From assembly GCA_905236585.1 (NCBI GenBank), contig CAJOQZ010000178.1:1-5794 (forward strand): a DNA stretch of 5,794 nt. The letters are read 5' to 3'. Below are positions 5,676 through 5,794 of this stretch, in pieces (position 1 is the first letter of the stretch; every line of letters begins with the position of its first letter). The notes beneath the pieces were generated by a model. That model was given only the letters and a program-made list of their open reading frames with translations, was not told where the DNA came from and ran no database searches. The stretch is from an uncultured Lachnospiraceae bacterium (GTDB lineage Bacteria; Bacillota; Clostridia; Lachnospirales; Lachnospiraceae). The position numbers and the translations under genes are program-made.

Positions 5676-5794
5676 ATGGGATTTTTAGATTTTATTTCAG
5701 GAATATTCGGCGGCGGTGATAAAGACAAAGGCCTTGGCGGAGGCGAGAAAAAATCCGGCGGCGGGATCGGCGGAATCTTAGGCGGTCTTGGTGG
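5676..5794 (+). CDS. glycine-rich protein, N-terminal fragment cut by the window edge
   Basis: The frame opens at ATG 5676, 5 nt after the preceding stop, and stays open to the window edge (39 complete codons). The visible part starts with a hydrophobic, possibly amphipathic segment (MGFLDFISGIFGGG) and continues as a Gly/Lys-rich, low-complexity stretch with GGG clusters, then GIGGILGGLGG. I cannot assign a family. Such an N-terminus could be a flexible leader or packaging signal ahead of a domain beyond the edge, a membrane-interacting segment, or a small Gly-rich structural protein. Position at the end of an eCIS gene set is compatible with an effector or accessory gene, but nothing visible proves it. 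Confidence 0.65.
   Translation, partial: MGFLDFISGIFGGGDKDKGLGGGEKKSGGGIGGILGGLG

Noticed and set aside
1..5794. CRISPR array, tRNA/rRNA, insertion sequence or attachment site
   Set aside because: No regularly spaced direct repeats, no tRNA-like fold, no transposase or integrase and no paired terminal repeats were seen. Coding sequence fills nearly all of the window.

Overview
The window is one tightly packed, rightward operon fragment from a contractile injection system (CIS) locus of the extracellular/phage-tail-like type (eCIS; the Afp, PVC and MAC family). Two genes are recognisable family hallmarks: a DUF4255/Pvc16_N protein (Afp16/Pvc16-type tube-sheath terminator, 100-993) and an AAA+ ATPase of the Afp15/Pvc15 kind (3531-5156). 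A DUF4280 PAAR-like spike-tip candidate (990-1376) lies next to the first. The tube, sheath and baseplate genes are not in the window and would be expected on its left flank. Strong GGAGG-type ribosome sites, ATG starts, moderate G+C and the spore-former-style SpoIIE/RsbU phosphatase architecture suggest a Bacillota/Clostridia genome, perhaps Lachnospiraceae. This is a guess from style, not a taxonomic result.

Layout: 1-99 is a leader with a weak promoter candidate, an 18-bp palindrome and a ribosome site. It is followed by the DUF4255 protein, the DUF4280 PAAR-like protein (4-bp overlap), a class III nucleotide-cyclase-homology protein with a TPR-like tail (1397-2263), a two-TM HAMP-PPM/SpoIIE phosphatase-family membrane protein (2268-3524), the tandem AAA+ protein, an unrecognised acidic 174-aa protein (5146-5670, 11-bp overlap), and the start of a glycine-rich protein that runs off the right edge (5676 onward). 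Gaps between genes are at most 20 nt and no terminator is visible, so all seven genes are probably cotranscribed.

The most unusual part is the middle. Two signalling-type genes sit between structural and assembly genes of the injection system, and both look catalytically damaged in a fold-preserving way. The cyclase domain has lost both metal-binding aspartates and the usual transition-state Asn/Arg positions. The PPM domain keeps the Asp of GDV, but has GVA for GGD, SHG for TDG and ED for DD. I infer a regulatory or scaffolding module, possibly a membrane link to the particle, rather than a conventional cAMP/phosphatase pathway. The downstream acidic protein and the glycine-rich protein are placed where accessory, chaperone or cargo genes could sit, but their function cannot be read from the sequence.
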